Assembly (NCBI RefSeq): GCF_010723575.1
Contig: NZ_BLKZ01000002.1
Span: forward strand, 744,001 to 808,000
From: Mycobacterium bourgelatii
GTDB taxonomy: Bacteria; Actinomycetota; Actinomycetes; Mycobacteriales; Mycobacteriaceae
DNA: 64,000 nucleotides
Direction of reading: 5' to 3'
Part shown: piece after piece, positions 52,565 through 62,306 of the stretch
Layout of the letters: each line of letters begins with the position of its first letter
Position numbering within the stretch: position 1 is the first letter of the stretch
The notes under the pieces: model-generated
Told to the model about the DNA's origin: nothing
The model's input: the letters and a program-made list of their open reading frames with translations, nothing else
Database searches by the model: none
Position numbers and translations under genes: made by a program

Positions 52565-53947
52565 TCAACACTCGACGATGTTGACCGCCACGTTGATCGC
52601 CAGCCCGCCGGCAGATGTTTCCTTGTACTTGGTGTGCATGTCCGCACCGGTGGCGCGCATCGTGTCGATGACCTCGTCTAGGGTGACGCGATGAAATCCG
52701 TCCCCACGCAATGCCATTCGGGCGGCATTGATGGCCTTGCCGGCCGAGATCGCATTGCGCTCGATGCAGGGGATCTGCACCAAGCCGGCGATGGGGTCAC
52801 ACGTAAGCCCCAGGCTGTGTTCCATGGCGATCTCGGCGGCGTTCTCCACCTGCCGCGGTGTACCGCCAAGGATCTCCGCCAATCCGGCCGCTGCCATGGC
52901 CGCGGCGGAACCAACCTCGCCTTGGCAGCCGACCTCGGCTCCCGAAATCGAGGCCCTCTCCTTGAACAGGGATCCGATGGCACCGGCGGTGAGCAGGAAT
53001 CGTGCCGCCACGTCGTCGGGGTCCGCGGCTCCGGCGGGTGTGTAGTGCGTGGCGTAACGCAGCACGGCCGGAATGATTCCGGCGGCACCGTTGGTCGGGG
53101 CCGTGACGATGCGCCCGCCCGAGGCGTTCTCCTCGTTGACCGCCAGCGCCACCAAATTGACCCAGTCGAGGGCGAATTCGGGCTTACGATCGGGGTCTTC
53201 GGCACTCAGGCGCTCGTACCAACTCTTGGCCCGACGGCGTACCTGCAGGCGGCCGGGAAGCAGACCGTCGCGCGAGATGCTTTGGCGTTCGCACTCGACC
53301 ATGACGTCACGCAGGTGAAGGAGGCCGCGGCGGACATCTTCCTCGGTCCGGCAACATGATTCATTGCGGAGAGCGACCTCGCTGATCGACATGTCGAGCC
53401 GCTCGCAGATGTCGAGCAGCTCCTTGCCGGACGAATAGGGCAACACGAAGGGCGACGATTCGTCCCCGCAATAGCCGGCCTCGCCGGTGACGATGAAGCC
53501 GCCGCCGACCGAGTAGTACGTCTCGGTGTGCAGGACGCCGCCGTGAGAATCGCTGGCGGTGAACGTCATACCGTTGGGGTGGGTGGGCAACACCACATCG
53601 GGATGACGGCCGATATCCTGCTCGGTCAACGGAATCGGCATGACCCCGTAAATCCATGTCTTTCCGGAAGCGGCGATCTCGGCAAGTCGGCGTTCCTTTT
53701 CCTCGGTGGTAATCGTTTCTGGCCGAGCGCCTTCCAAGCCGAGCAGGATGGCCGGCATGGTGCCGTGGCCCGCGCCGGTGGCCGCCAGTGATCCGAACAG
53801 ATCCACCCGTAGCGTGGTGACGGAATGAACCAGCCCGAGGTTGCGCAGGGTGGTGACGAACTCGTTCGCAGCGCGCATCGGACCGACCGTGTGGGAACTG
53901 GACGGTCCGATGCCTACGGTGAATAGATCGAAAACGCTGATTGTCAC
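52565..53947 (-). CDS. sdaA: L-serine ammonia-lyase
   Basis: 460 residues, GTG start overlapping the glyA2 stop. It deaminates L-serine to pyruvate with a 4Fe-4S cluster. N-terminal VGIGPSSSHTVGP and the conserved cysteine segments NESCCRTEED and GLTCDPIAGLVQIPCIERNAI are all present. It is last in the operon gcvT - glyA2 - sdaA, so serine made from glycine by GlyA2 can be drained to pyruvate. The glycine riboswitch at the head of the operon probably governs it. Confidence 0.94.
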   Translation of the reverse strand: MTISVFDLFTVGIGPSSSHTVGPMRAANEFVTTLRNLGLVHSVTTLRVDLFGSLAATGAGHGTMPAILLGLEGARPETITTEEKERRLAEIAASGKTWIYGVMPIPLTEQDIGRHPDVVLPTHPNGMTFTASDSHGGVLHTETYYSVGGGFIVTGEAGYCGDESSPFVLPYSSGKELLDICERLDMSISEVALRNESCCRTEEDVRRGLLHLRDVMVECERQSISRDGLLPGRLQVRRRAKSWYERLSAEDPDRKPEFALDWVNLVALAVNEENASGGRIVTAPTNGAAGIIPAVLRYATHYTPAGAADPDDVAARFLLTAGAIGSLFKERASISGAEVGCQGEVGSAAAMAAAGLAEILGGTPRQVENAAEIAMEHSLGLTCDPIAGLVQIPCIERNAISAGKAINAARMALRGDGFHRVTLDEVIDTMRATGADMHTKYKETSAGGLAINVAVNIVEC

Positions 53948-55221
53948 GGCTGTTTCAGGGCAGGGTAGAGCGGGTGGCGCGCGGCCAACTCTTGGACTCG
54001 GGTGCGGAGCGGACCCAATTCGTCGTCACTGGTGGCTGTCAGTGCCGAAGCGATGACATCAGCCACGGCGCGGAAGTCGTCGGCCGAGAAGCCTCGTGCG
54101 GCCAACGCCGGGGTGCCGATTCGCAACCCCGAGGTCACCATCGGCGGCCGGGGGTCGAATGGCACGGCATTGCGGTTGACCGTGATGTCGACCGCGGCCA
54201 GCCGGTCCTCGGCTTGCTGCCCGTCAAGTTGGGCGTGCCGGAGGTCGACCAGAACCAGGTGTACGTCGGTTCCGCCGGTCAACACGGTGATGCCCTGCTC
54301 GGCCACATCGGGCTGGGTCAGTCGGTCCGCGAGGATGCGCGCACCTTCCAAGCAACGTCGTTGGCGTTCAACGAATTCGGGTTGTGCTGCCATCTTGAAT
54401 GCGGTGGCCTTGGCGGCGATGACGTGCTCGAGTGGTCCACCCTGCTGTCCGGGGAACACCGCGGAATTGATTTTCTTGGCGATGGCGGGGTCGTTGGACA
54501 AGATGATGCCGCCGCGAGGCCCGCCCAGCGTTTTGTGGGTGGTCGAGGTGACGACGTGGGCGTGCGGTACTGGGCTGGGATGCAGTCCGGCTGCCACCAG
54601 ACCGGCGAAGTGCGCCATATCGACCATCAACAGCGCATCAACCTCGTCGGCGATTGCGCGGAACCGGGCAAAGTCCAGCCGGCGGGGGTAGGCCGACCAG
54701 CCCGCGATGATCAGCTTGGGCCGTTGCGTACGGGCGGCCTCCGCGACCGCATCCATGTCGATGAGGTAGTCCTCTTCGGACACTTCGTAAGCGGCGACGT
54801 TGTACAACTTGCCGGAGAAGTTGATGCGCATCCCGTGGGTGAGATGGCCGCCGTGCGCCAGTGACAATCCGAGGATGGTGTCGCCAGGGCTGAGCAGCGC
54901 GTGCATGGTGGCGGCATTGGCGGTGGCACCCGAATGTGGTTGCACATTGGCGTATTCGGCGCCGAAGAGGTCCTTGACGCGGTCGATGGCCAGCTGCTCG
55001 ATGCCGTCGATGAACTGGCAGCCGCCGTAATAGCGGCGGCCGGGGTAGCCTTCGGCGTACTTGTTGGTCAGCACCGACCCCTGGGCCTGCAGCACCGCCA
55101 GCGGAGCGTAGTTCTCCGAAGCGATCATCTCGAGACCGTCTTCCTGACGGCCGAGCTCGCTGTCGATCAGGGCGGCGATGTCGGGGTCGAACGTGGCGAG
55201 CGGTTGATTCAGCGTGTTCAT
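53944..55221 (-). CDS. glyA2: serine hydroxymethyltransferase
   Basis: 425 residues from the ATG at 55221, equal to M. tuberculosis GlyA2; the longer frame covers the end of gcvT. It interconverts glycine plus methylene-tetrahydrofolate and serine. The pyridoxal phosphate lysine is in TSTTHKTLGGPRGG, and SENYAPLAVLQAQGS and YAEGYPGRRYYGG are standard SHMT blocks. Start and stop overlap both neighbours (TGATG with gcvT, 4 bp with sdaA). Confidence 0.95.
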   Translation of the reverse strand: MNTLNQPLATFDPDIAALIDSELGRQEDGLEMIASENYAPLAVLQAQGSVLTNKYAEGYPGRRYYGGCQFIDGIEQLAIDRVKDLFGAEYANVQPHSGATANAATMHALLSPGDTILGLSLAHGGHLTHGMRINFSGKLYNVAAYEVSEEDYLIDMDAVAEAARTQRPKLIIAGWSAYPRRLDFARFRAIADEVDALLMVDMAHFAGLVAAGLHPSPVPHAHVVTSTTHKTLGGPRGGIILSNDPAIAKKINSAVFPGQQGGPLEHVIAAKATAFKMAAQPEFVERQRRCLEGARILADRLTQPDVAEQGITVLTGGTDVHLVLVDLRHAQLDGQQAEDRLAAVDITVNRNAVPFDPRPPMVTSGLRIGTPALAARGFSADDFRAVADVIASALTATSDDELGPLRTRVQELAARHPLYPALKQP

Positions 55222-56354
55222 CAGGATCGGCTCCGTGAGTAGAAGGGGGTCTCGACGACACGAAAGCGCTCGTCGCCGCCCCGAATATCCACGGAGACAA
55301 CGGAACCGAGTCCAACCGAGCCGGTGGCGACGTAACACAGCGCGACCGGGTGGCCCAGCGTGGGCGACAGCGCGCCAGAGGTGACAGTTCCGATTCGGTG
55401 CGCACCGTCCTTCGTGTACACGCCGTATCCCTGGCGCGCGGCCCGCCGCCCGATGCCCTGCAACCCGACGAGATTGCGCAGCGGTCCCCATTTGGCATAC
55501 TGCGCGAGCGCGTCCCGACCCACGAAGTCTTTGTCGAGTCGCACGGCCTTGCCCAGGCCGGCGTCGTAAGGGGTTGTCTCCGGGGACAATTCGTTACCGT
55601 AGAGCGGCATGCCCGCCTCCAGCCGCAAAGTGTCGCGGCAAGCCAGGCCCGCCGGGGCCACCCCATGGTCAGCACCGGCGTCCAGCAGCAGCCACCACAG
55701 ATCGATGGCGCGGTCGTTGGCAACGTACAGCTCGAAGCCGTCTTCTCCGGTGTATCCGGTGCGGGCCAACAGGATCGGCATGGTGCCGATGCGCAACTCG
55801 GTTGCCGCGTAGTACTTGAGTCCGGTCACCGTCCCCACGTCAGTCGGGTCGACGGTCTTGCAGAGCACCCGCTCCGCGACGGGTCCTTGCAGCGCGATGA
55901 GCGCCATCTCCGCGGAGCGGTCGGTGATCGTGGCGTCGAACCCGGCCGCTCGCCGGGTGAGTGCGGCGTGCACGACCGCCGTGTTGGCCGCGTTGGCGAC
56001 CACCAGGAAGCGGTCTGCGGCGAGTCGGTAGGCCACCAGATCGTCGAGCACGCCGCCGTTCTCAGCGCACAGCAGCGAGTACTTGGCTTTGCCGACCTTG
56101 ACGGGTCCGAACGCGCCGACGAGCGCGTAGTCGAGCACGGCCGCCGCGTCGGGTCCGACGATCTCGATCTCGCCCATGTGGGACAGGTCGAACAACCCGG
56201 CGGCCGAGCGGACGGCGTGATGCTCGGTGAGCTCGCTGCCGTACCGCACCGGCATCTGCCAACCGGCGAAGTCGGTGAAGCGGGCCCCGAGTACGCGGTG
56301 CACGTCGAGGAGGGGCGATGATGCCCCCATACATGGACTCATTGTCACGGTCAT
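55221..56354 (-). CDS. gcvT: aminomethyltransferase, glycine cleavage T protein
   Basis: 377 residues. It transfers the methylene group of the lipoyl-bound aminomethyl intermediate to tetrahydrofolate, releasing ammonia. LFDLSHMGEIEIVGPDAA and ARTGYTGEDGFELYV are family signatures. The ATG at 56354 has AAGG upstream; a second ATG at 56342 is possible. It leads the riboswitch-controlled operon. In M. tuberculosis gcvT is elsewhere (Rv2211c), so the coupling to glyA2 - sdaA is a rearrangement. Confidence 0.93.
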   Translation of the reverse strand: MTVTMSPCMGASSPLLDVHRVLGARFTDFAGWQMPVRYGSELTEHHAVRSAAGLFDLSHMGEIEIVGPDAAAVLDYALVGAFGPVKVGKAKYSLLCAENGGVLDDLVAYRLAADRFLVVANAANTAVVHAALTRRAAGFDATITDRSAEMALIALQGPVAERVLCKTVDPTDVGTVTGLKYYAATELRIGTMPILLARTGYTGEDGFELYVANDRAIDLWWLLLDAGADHGVAPAGLACRDTLRLEAGMPLYGNELSPETTPYDAGLGKAVRLDKDFVGRDALAQYAKWGPLRNLVGLQGIGRRAARQGYGVYTKDGAHRIGTVTSGALSPTLGHPVALCYVATGSVGLGSVVSVDIRGGDERFRVVETPFYSRSRS

Positions 56355-56529
56355 GTCAGCGCCTTGTCTCTGGAAACGTTTGCGGTGAAATAGGTTTGGG
56401 TGGAACTTGCTTTGCAGGTCAGTTCGGCGGTCCCGGCAAGGCCGTTGGGAACGTGGGCATGCATGTCGGACACGGGGGCAACTCCGGTTTCAGTGGGCCC
56501 GATGACCGGGCTGGGTGCGCCCTCCCCGC

Positions 56530-56712
56530 TCTGTCCTGAAACCTGAGAGTCTGGGGCCGTGCTTGGCGGCACAGCCGTACACCTTCGGTAAGCCCGGCCA
56601 AAGCCGGCCTTGTCTCCAGAGTCGCCTCGGCGCTGCGGTACTTGGGCCTGAGAGATTCCCGGGGAGGATCTTGCTCCTACGGCACCTCGGTGAAGAGGTT
56701 CTCCCACGGCGC
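56530..56712 (-). promoter_or_regulatory. tandem glycine riboswitch
   Basis: On the minus strand two glycine-aptamer-like units precede gcvT. The first runs from GTGGGAGA (near 56708) through CACCGAGGTGCCGTAGGAGCAA to AATCTCTCAGG (56647). The second includes CTCTGGAGACAAGG, ACCGAAGGTGTACGG and ACTCTCAGGTTTCAGGACAGAG (to about 56530). These elements match the conserved cores of the two aptamers. The 170-bp leader down to gcvT would hold the expression platform; CCCGGTCATCGGG at about 56500 is a possible hairpin. The 56355-56825 gap holds no gene. Confidence 0.85.
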
Positions 56713-56825
56713 GTCAACGGCGTCAGATTCACTTGTGTATCGGATACGAATATAGGTTATGTACAGGCGCCATGTCACGGATGCGGTCGTGAGGCGCCCG
56801 TCACACCGAAAAGTCAGGCCGCGCG

Positions 56826-57566
56826 CTAGACGTTGATGACGATGGCGGTGATGTTGTCCGGTCCGCCGGCCTCGTTGGCGGCCGCGACCAGAGCGGTGCA
56901 AGCATCCTCGGGTACGGGATGCGACGCCAGTATTCGCTCCAGGGACGGTTTGTCGACCACGCTGTAGAGGCCGTCGCTGCACAGCAGGATCCGATCGCCG
57001 GGCTCCAGACCCACCGCAGAGCTATCGGGAAGCGCCCGCGGCAGCATCGCCACATGCCGGGTCAGCGTGTTGCGTGCCGGGTGCCGGTCGGCGTCTGCGA
57101 CATCGACCTTGCCCGCGTCTATGAGCTCCCGCAGCAGATTGTGATCGCGGGTCAGGCACTGCAGCTCCTGGTCGCGGAGCAGGTATGCGCGGCTGTCGCC
57201 CAGATGGGCCACCAGAAGTCGAGACCCCGTGACCACCGCCGCCACCACGGTGCTGGTGGCACCGGCGGCCCGGGGATCGGTGCTTGCATATCCGCGGAAG
57301 TCGGCACAGAAATCCTCAATCGCGCGGCCGAGCGCTTCTGGCTCGATTTCGACGACTTCGCCCTCGACGTCGGGTTTGAGATGGCGGGCGACGTACGTCG
57401 GCAGCAGTTCGGTTACCAGGGCAGCGGCCAGTTCACCGTCGGTGCTGCCCGCCACTCCATCGGCGACGATGAACAGCGACTGATCGGCATCCGCGGCCCA
57501 CCGGTCCTGATTGTTGCGTCGATGACGGCCGATGTCGGTGACGCCCGCAAACTCCACAAGGCACAA
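56826..57566 (-). CDS. PP2C-type serine/threonine protein phosphatase
   Basis: 246 residues, TTG start with GAAGG upstream; a GTG three codons later is possible. The metal-dependent phosphatase motifs are all present: RNNQDRW, FIVADGVAGSTDGE, VAHLGDSRAYLL, LLCSDGLYSVVD and GGPDNITAIVINV. There is no membrane helix, unlike PstP, so it is a soluble paralogue that removes phosphate from Ser/Thr of kinase substrates. No kinase gene is adjacent. Confidence 0.87.
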   Translation of the reverse strand: MCLVEFAGVTDIGRHRRNNQDRWAADADQSLFIVADGVAGSTDGELAAALVTELLPTYVARHLKPDVEGEVVEIEPEALGRAIEDFCADFRGYASTDPRAAGATSTVVAAVVTGSRLLVAHLGDSRAYLLRDQELQCLTRDHNLLRELIDAGKVDVADADRHPARNTLTRHVAMLPRALPDSSAVGLEPGDRILLCSDGLYSVVDKPSLERILASHPVPEDACTALVAAANEAGGPDNITAIVINV

Positions 57567-57726
57567 CGTTAAGCCTTCGGCGCCGCTTCACCCGCACATT
57601 GGCCATGGTGAGCGACGCCACGGAAGCGACTAGGCTTACTTTTTCCTTGCGCGGGTACTGCTGGGACGCGGCTGTGCAGTGCAATCACCCGCTCGAGAGT
57701 GTGTCCGTCTGTCGACGAGGAGCTTT

Positions 57727-60045
57727 GTGACCACTGCTTCCAGCACAGCGGAAACGCGCGAGACGGACGACCGTCAGCGGATGCCGACAGACTGGCAAGG
57801 TTGGACTTCCGCCGCGCTCGCGCTCATCGGGTTCGTCGTGTGTCTGTGGGCCTGGCGCACCGGTGGTGGAACGGTCACGTTGCCATGGGTGCCGTCGCTG
57901 GGCCTGCACCTGAGCTTCGCGTTCGACGGACTGGCGGCACTGTATTCGATGTTGGCCTGCGGCATCGGTGCCCTGGTTTTCTGCTACGGCACGGCCTATC
58001 TGTCTCTGCACCTGAAGCACAAAGAGCGCCCGGCGCGGGACCGGTGGCAATTCTGGCCGTGGATGGCCCTGTTCGCGGTGGCGATGGTGGGCTTGGCGAC
58101 GGCGCAGGACCTGGTGCTGCTGTTCTTGTTCTTCGATGTGACCGCGATCTGCTCGTACTTTCTGATCGGCTTCGACCGGGACGAGCCACACGCCCGCCGG
58201 GCGGCCCTGATGGCGCTGCTGGTGACCGTGGCCAGCGCCGTCGCCATGCTGATCGCCGCCGTGCTGCTGTACGCGCATTACGGGACCTTTTCGATACCTG
58301 ACCTGCTCGACCGCATCGAGCCCGGGACGACGGCCACCGTCGCCGGGGCGCTGCTCGCGGTGGCGGCGCTGGCCAAGAGTGCGCAGGTGCCTCTGCATTT
58401 CTGGCTGCCCAAGGCGATGGCAGCGCCGACACCGGTCTCGGCCTACCTGCACTCGGCGGCCATGGTCGCCGCGGGGGTGCTCGTTCTGGGCCGGGTGCAT
58501 CCGTTGCTCGCGCACAGCAAGGTCGTGCTGACCGGCCTATTGGTGGTCGGCGTGGCATCCATCGTGGTCGGCGGCGTCCTCGCGCTCGGCCAGGATGTGC
58601 TCAAGCAAGTGCTGGCTTACTCGACGATCTCGCAGTACGGCTACGTGGTGATGCTGTACGGCATCGACGGCGACACTGCGGCCGGTGCGGCGGCCTTCTA
58701 CGTGCTTGCCCACGGCCTGGCCAAGAGCGCCCTGTTCATGACGGCGGGTGCGGTGACGATGTCGACCGGGGAACAACGCCTGTCTCGCCTCGGCGGCATG
58801 GCACGCCACAGACCGCTGCTGGCGGCAGCGGCCCTCATCGCGGCGGCCAACCTGGCTGGGTTGCCCCTGACCGCGGGGTTCTTCAAGGACGAGTTGTTCT
58901 TCGAGGCGGAGGCCGGCGCCGGGCCGGTGCTGGCCGGCCTCGCCGTTCTCGCCGCGGGTCTGACGTTGGCCTACATAGGACGGTTCTGGGTGTTGCTGTT
59001 CCTGGGCCCGACGCGCACCGAACCCGAGCCGACACCACGCCTGCTGACGGCCCCCGTCGTCGTCTTGGCGGCGGTCGGGGTGCTCGGCGGATTGGTGCCG
59101 CAATTGCTCAGCGGTTTGGCCACGGATGCCGGAGCCGTCACCAACGGCGCGCCCATCCAGTTGTCGCCCGCCTACCACCTGGACGCGCGTCCGGCGAACC
59201 TGATGGCGCTGAGTGCGTGGGCGTTGGGGTTTTCGCTGCTGGCCGTGCCGCGCCTCCGGGACGCGATCTCGCTCGCCCTGGCGCGGGTGGGCGAACGGGT
59301 CGGGCCGCTGCGGATTTACACCCGAAGTCTGCGGGCGCTGGCGCGGCTCTCCGCGGCGATTCACGACTTCGAGGTGCGCGACCTGCGTAGCAGTGTCGCC
59401 GCGGTGCTGGTTCCCGCCGGTGTGTTGACCACATTGGCCTTTGCCGTCACGCCGACGGCCGGCGAGTACGTGGTGGGGCGCGTGCGCGGTGTCGACTGGG
59501 TGGTCTTGCCATTGCTGGGCCTGGTCATCATCGCGACCCTGGCCACCGCGTGGGCCCGCGCCCGGGTGGGAATGGTGTTGGCGCTGGCGGTGGTCGGCTT
59601 CGCTCTGGCAGCCGTGTACGCGCTGCTGGCGGCCCCCGACATCGCATTGGTGGCGGTTCTCGTCGAGACGATGATCACCCTCATCTTCATCGCCGCGTTC
59701 GCGCACCTACCGAAGGACGAACCCACCCGCGAACACGGTGGACTCGCTGGGACGTTGGTGCTGCCGCGCAGCGGGCGCCCCCGTCGGCGCTGGCGCAGCG
59801 TGTCGGCCGGGATCCTCGCGGGGGTAACCGCCTTCGCCACCGTGTGGGGCTTCCTCTCGTCGCCGACCAGCGCACCGAGTGTGGCCGACGAGTACATCCG
59901 TAGCACGCCGAGCGCCCACGGGAAGGACGTCGTCACCGTCATCATCACCGACTTCCGCGGCCTGGACACCCTGGCCGAGATCACGGTGCTGCTCGTCGCC
60001 GTCGTCGGTGTGGCAACGCTGCTCAAAGAGGGCAAGCTCTGGTGA
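57727..60045 (+). CDS. mrpA: Mrp cation/proton antiporter subunit A
   Basis: 772 residues from a GTG at 57727 with GAGGAG upstream. It is a many-helix membrane protein homologous to complex I NuoL. The antiporter core has SAQVPLHFWLPKAMAAPTPVSAYLHSA. The C-terminal part has the DUF4040 segment LVAVLVETMITLIFIAAFAHL and an MbhE-like end with VIITDFRGLDTLAEITVLL. It starts the complete operon A to G, exchanging sodium or another cation for protons. The 160 bp upstream hold the promoter. Confidence 0.92.
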   Translation: MTTASSTAETRETDDRQRMPTDWQGWTSAALALIGFVVCLWAWRTGGGTVTLPWVPSLGLHLSFAFDGLAALYSMLACGIGALVFCYGTAYLSLHLKHKERPARDRWQFWPWMALFAVAMVGLATAQDLVLLFLFFDVTAICSYFLIGFDRDEPHARRAALMALLVTVASAVAMLIAAVLLYAHYGTFSIPDLLDRIEPGTTATVAGALLAVAALAKSAQVPLHFWLPKAMAAPTPVSAYLHSAAMVAAGVLVLGRVHPLLAHSKVVLTGLLVVGVASIVVGGVLALGQDVLKQVLAYSTISQYGYVVMLYGIDGDTAAGAAAFYVLAHGLAKSALFMTAGAVTMSTGEQRLSRLGGMARHRPLLAAAALIAAANLAGLPLTAGFFKDELFFEAEAGAGPVLAGLAVLAAGLTLAYIGRFWVLLFLGPTRTEPEPTPRLLTAPVVVLAAVGVLGGLVPQLLSGLATDAGAVTNGAPIQLSPAYHLDARPANLMALSAWALGFSLLAVPRLRDAISLALARVGERVGPLRIYTRSLRALARLSAAIHDFEVRDLRSSVAAVLVPAGVLTTLAFAVTPTAGEYVVGRVRGVDWVVLPLLGLVIIATLATAWARARVGMVLALAVVGFALAAVYALLAAPDIALVAVLVETMITLIFIAAFAHLPKDEPTREHGGLAGTLVLPRSGRPRRRWRSVSAGILAGVTAFATVWGFLSSPTSAPSVADEYIRSTPSAHGKDVVTVIITDFRGLDTLAEITVLLVAVVGVATLLKEGKLW

Positions 60046-60533
60046 GGCGCAAGGACGTGGTGCTGCGGGTCGTGGCGCAAGTGCTGTTGGGCCCGAGTCT
60101 CATGGTGGCGGCGGCCCTCATCGTCAAGGGGTACGTCGATGTGGGGGACGGGTTCGCCGCCGGCATGGTCGTCGCCCTGGCTGTGGCGTTGTGTTACGTA
60201 GCGCTCGGGGCGCCGACGGCGGAGAGGATGTTGCCGCTGCTGCGCTTCGCGCCGCAAGTGGCCGTCGCGGGTCTGCTGCTCTCGTTGCTCGTGGGTTTCC
60301 TTCCGTTGCTTTTTGACAAGCCCTTGTTCAGCCATTTCCCCGCACGCGGTCAGCGGGTTGTGACGATCGGCTCGCTGGAATTGTTCACCCCGCTGCTCTT
60401 CGACATCGGGGTCTTCCTGCTCGTCTTCGGGGTGATGGCGATGCTGCTGCACCAGTTCTCTGGCCCCGAACGCCTTGTCACGGAAACCATCGACGACGCA
60501 GACGGCGAAGACGGGGAGGGCGGCATCCGATGA
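60042..60533 (+). CDS. mrpB: Mrp antiporter subunit B
   Basis: 163 residues, GTG overlapping the mrpA stop (GTGA). Four hydrophobic helices and the MnhB signature KGYVDVGDGFAAGMV and LELFTPLLFDIGVFLLVFG are present. The acidic C-terminus (DDADGEDGEGG) is hydrophilic and probably cytoplasmic. It is an essential structural subunit of the antiporter. Confidence 0.92.
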   Translation: MRRKDVVLRVVAQVLLGPSLMVAAALIVKGYVDVGDGFAAGMVVALAVALCYVALGAPTAERMLPLLRFAPQVAVAGLLLSLLVGFLPLLFDKPLFSHFPARGQRVVTIGSLELFTPLLFDIGVFLLVFGVMAMLLHQFSGPERLVTETIDDADGEDGEGGIR

Positions 60534-60916
60534 TGTTCGCGTTCGCGATGACGGCCGCCGTGCTTTTCGGCGGTGGGGCCTACCTGCTGCTGCAACGTGA
60601 CCTGGTGCGCATGGTCGTGGGCGTCGCCCTCGTGTCGCAGGCCGCCGTGGTGGCGCTGATCGGTGCCAGCCTGACCCGTGGACAGGCGCCCATTTCCCCT
60701 GAAGCCGGGGACCCGGTGAGTGACCCTTTGCCGCAGGCGCTGATGCTGACCGCGCTCGTCATCGGGCTCGCCACCCTGGCGTTGCTGCTCGCGCTGGTGC
60801 ACCGCGCCGTGGTGGTGTTCCGGACCGCGCAGAGCGACGAACTCGCTGCTCAGGAGAGCAGGCACGAAGAGCGGCTGCAGCGTGACCGGCAGCGGGATAC
60901 CAGTGAGATGACGTGA
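60530..60916 (+). CDS. mrpC: Mrp antiporter subunit C
   Basis: A 128-residue NuoK-like protein with three membrane helices. The ATG at 60530 overlaps the mrpB stop; an ATG codon directly follows. VGVALVSQAAVVALIGAS and DPLPQALMLTALVIGLATLALLL are typical. The C-terminal 30 residues are charged and longer than usual. Confidence 0.9.
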   Translation: MMFAFAMTAAVLFGGGAYLLLQRDLVRMVVGVALVSQAAVVALIGASLTRGQAPISPEAGDPVSDPLPQALMLTALVIGLATLALLLALVHRAVVVFRTAQSDELAAQESRHEERLQRDRQRDTSEMT

Positions 60917-60923
60917 TGCCCTG

Positions 60924-62306
60924 ATGGCGCTGTCGTTGGTTCTGCTTGTGCCCTGGACGGCGGGCACGGTACTCATCGCGCTGGACGGCCGTCGCCGCTA
61001 TGTCGCCTGGGCCGCCGTCGCAGCGTTGGTCGCCACGTTCATTGCCATCGTCTTTCTCACCTTCGACGTGCTCTCACCCGGACCCGATCAGGTGACGACG
61101 GGTGGCTGGCAGGCCGGTGTGGGCATCGTGCTGAATGCCGATGCGCTGGGGATGCTGTTCGCGCTGGTCTCGGTTTTGGTGCTGATCTTTGCGGTTGCCA
61201 ACGAGGCGATCGTCGGCGTGCACGCCCGGACGTTTCCCGGGCTGGTGGTGCTGCTCGCCGCGGGCTTGACCGGTCTGTTCCTTACCGCTGACGTGTTCAA
61301 TTTCTACGTCTTCTTCGAGATATCGATGATCGCGTCGTACGCGCTGACCACCTATGGCGGGCTGGCCCGTCAGTTGCGCGCGGCGCTGATCTTTGCCGCA
61401 GTGAACCTGCTCGGTTCGTTCGTCTTCTTGATCTCGGTCGCGGGGACGTACCACATCACGGGCGCGCTGGCCATGGCCGACGTCGCGCAGCGGATCCACG
61501 ACGCCGGCCCGAATGCCACGCTGCTCGTGGCGGTCGGATTCTTCGTTGCCTTCAGCGTCAAGCTCGGCCTCTTCCCTTTCCACTTCTGGCTGCCGACGGT
61601 CTACACCGGCACACGCCCGGCCGTCGCCGCCATCCTCAGCGGCGCCGTGTCCAACATCGGCAGCTACGGCCTGCTGCGCTTTGGCGCCGGCCTGTTCCCC
61701 GACGAGCTGCGATTTGCCGCGACGGCGATCATCGCGCTGGGCGTCGTATCGATGCTCTACGGCGGCGTCGTGGCGGTGTCACGCGGTGACATCGGCGAGA
61801 CACTTGCCTACTCGGCCATCGGCCAGGTCGGCTACATGCTCATCGCGTTAGGCATCGGCGGCTCGATCGGACTGGCGGCGGCCGTCGTCTACAGCATTAT
61901 CAACGCCGTGAACAAGGGGCTGCTGTTCCTGGCTGCGGGGCTGCGGGGGCCCTTGGTGGCGGCGGCATTTGCGATCGGGGCATTCAGCGTCGCCGGCGTG
62001 CCTCCGGCCGGCGGATTCATCGCGAAGTTGGAAGTGTTCCGGACCGCCGTCGTCGGGGACCGGCCGCAGCTGGTGGTGCTGCTGGTCGTCGGCAGCGTGC
62101 TTTCGCTGGTGTACATGTTTCAGATCTATCAGCGGAAGTTCTGGCGCCCCGACGATGCGCCTGCCGGCGTCGCAGAGCCCAGCGCGCTACCGGCGCGCGC
62201 GCTCGTCGCGGTCTTCGCGGTTTTGGTGCTGGCTATTGGCCTGGCGGCAGAACCGTTGCTCAGCATGTGTCAGGACGGCGCCGATGTATTGCTGGGGAGG
62301 TTGTAG
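60924..62306 (+). CDS. mrpD: Mrp antiporter subunit D
   Basis: A 460-residue, NuoN/NuoM-like proton-translocating subunit with about 14 helices. The core LGLFPFHFWLPTVYTGTRPAVAAILSGAVSNIGSYGLLRF contains the conserved half-channel region. It follows mrpC after 7 bp and precedes mrpE directly. Confidence 0.93.
   Translation: MALSLVLLVPWTAGTVLIALDGRRRYVAWAAVAALVATFIAIVFLTFDVLSPGPDQVTTGGWQAGVGIVLNADALGMLFALVSVLVLIFAVANEAIVGVHARTFPGLVVLLAAGLTGLFLTADVFNFYVFFEISMIASYALTTYGGLARQLRAALIFAAVNLLGSFVFLISVAGTYHITGALAMADVAQRIHDAGPNATLLVAVGFFVAFSVKLGLFPFHFWLPTVYTGTRPAVAAILSGAVSNIGSYGLLRFGAGLFPDELRFAATAIIALGVVSMLYGGVVAVSRGDIGETLAYSAIGQVGYMLIALGIGGSIGLAAAVVYSIINAVNKGLLFLAAGLRGPLVAAAFAIGAFSVAGVPPAGGFIAKLEVFRTAVVGDRPQLVVLLVVGSVLSLVYMFQIYQRKFWRPDDAPAGVAEPSALPARALVAVFAVLVLAIGLAAEPLLSMCQDGADVLLGRL

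Noticed and set aside
58537..59706. Minus-strand open frame of 389 codons inside mrpA
   Set aside because: The product is rich in H, R, Q and G. It is the reverse complement of hydrophobic membrane-helix codons.
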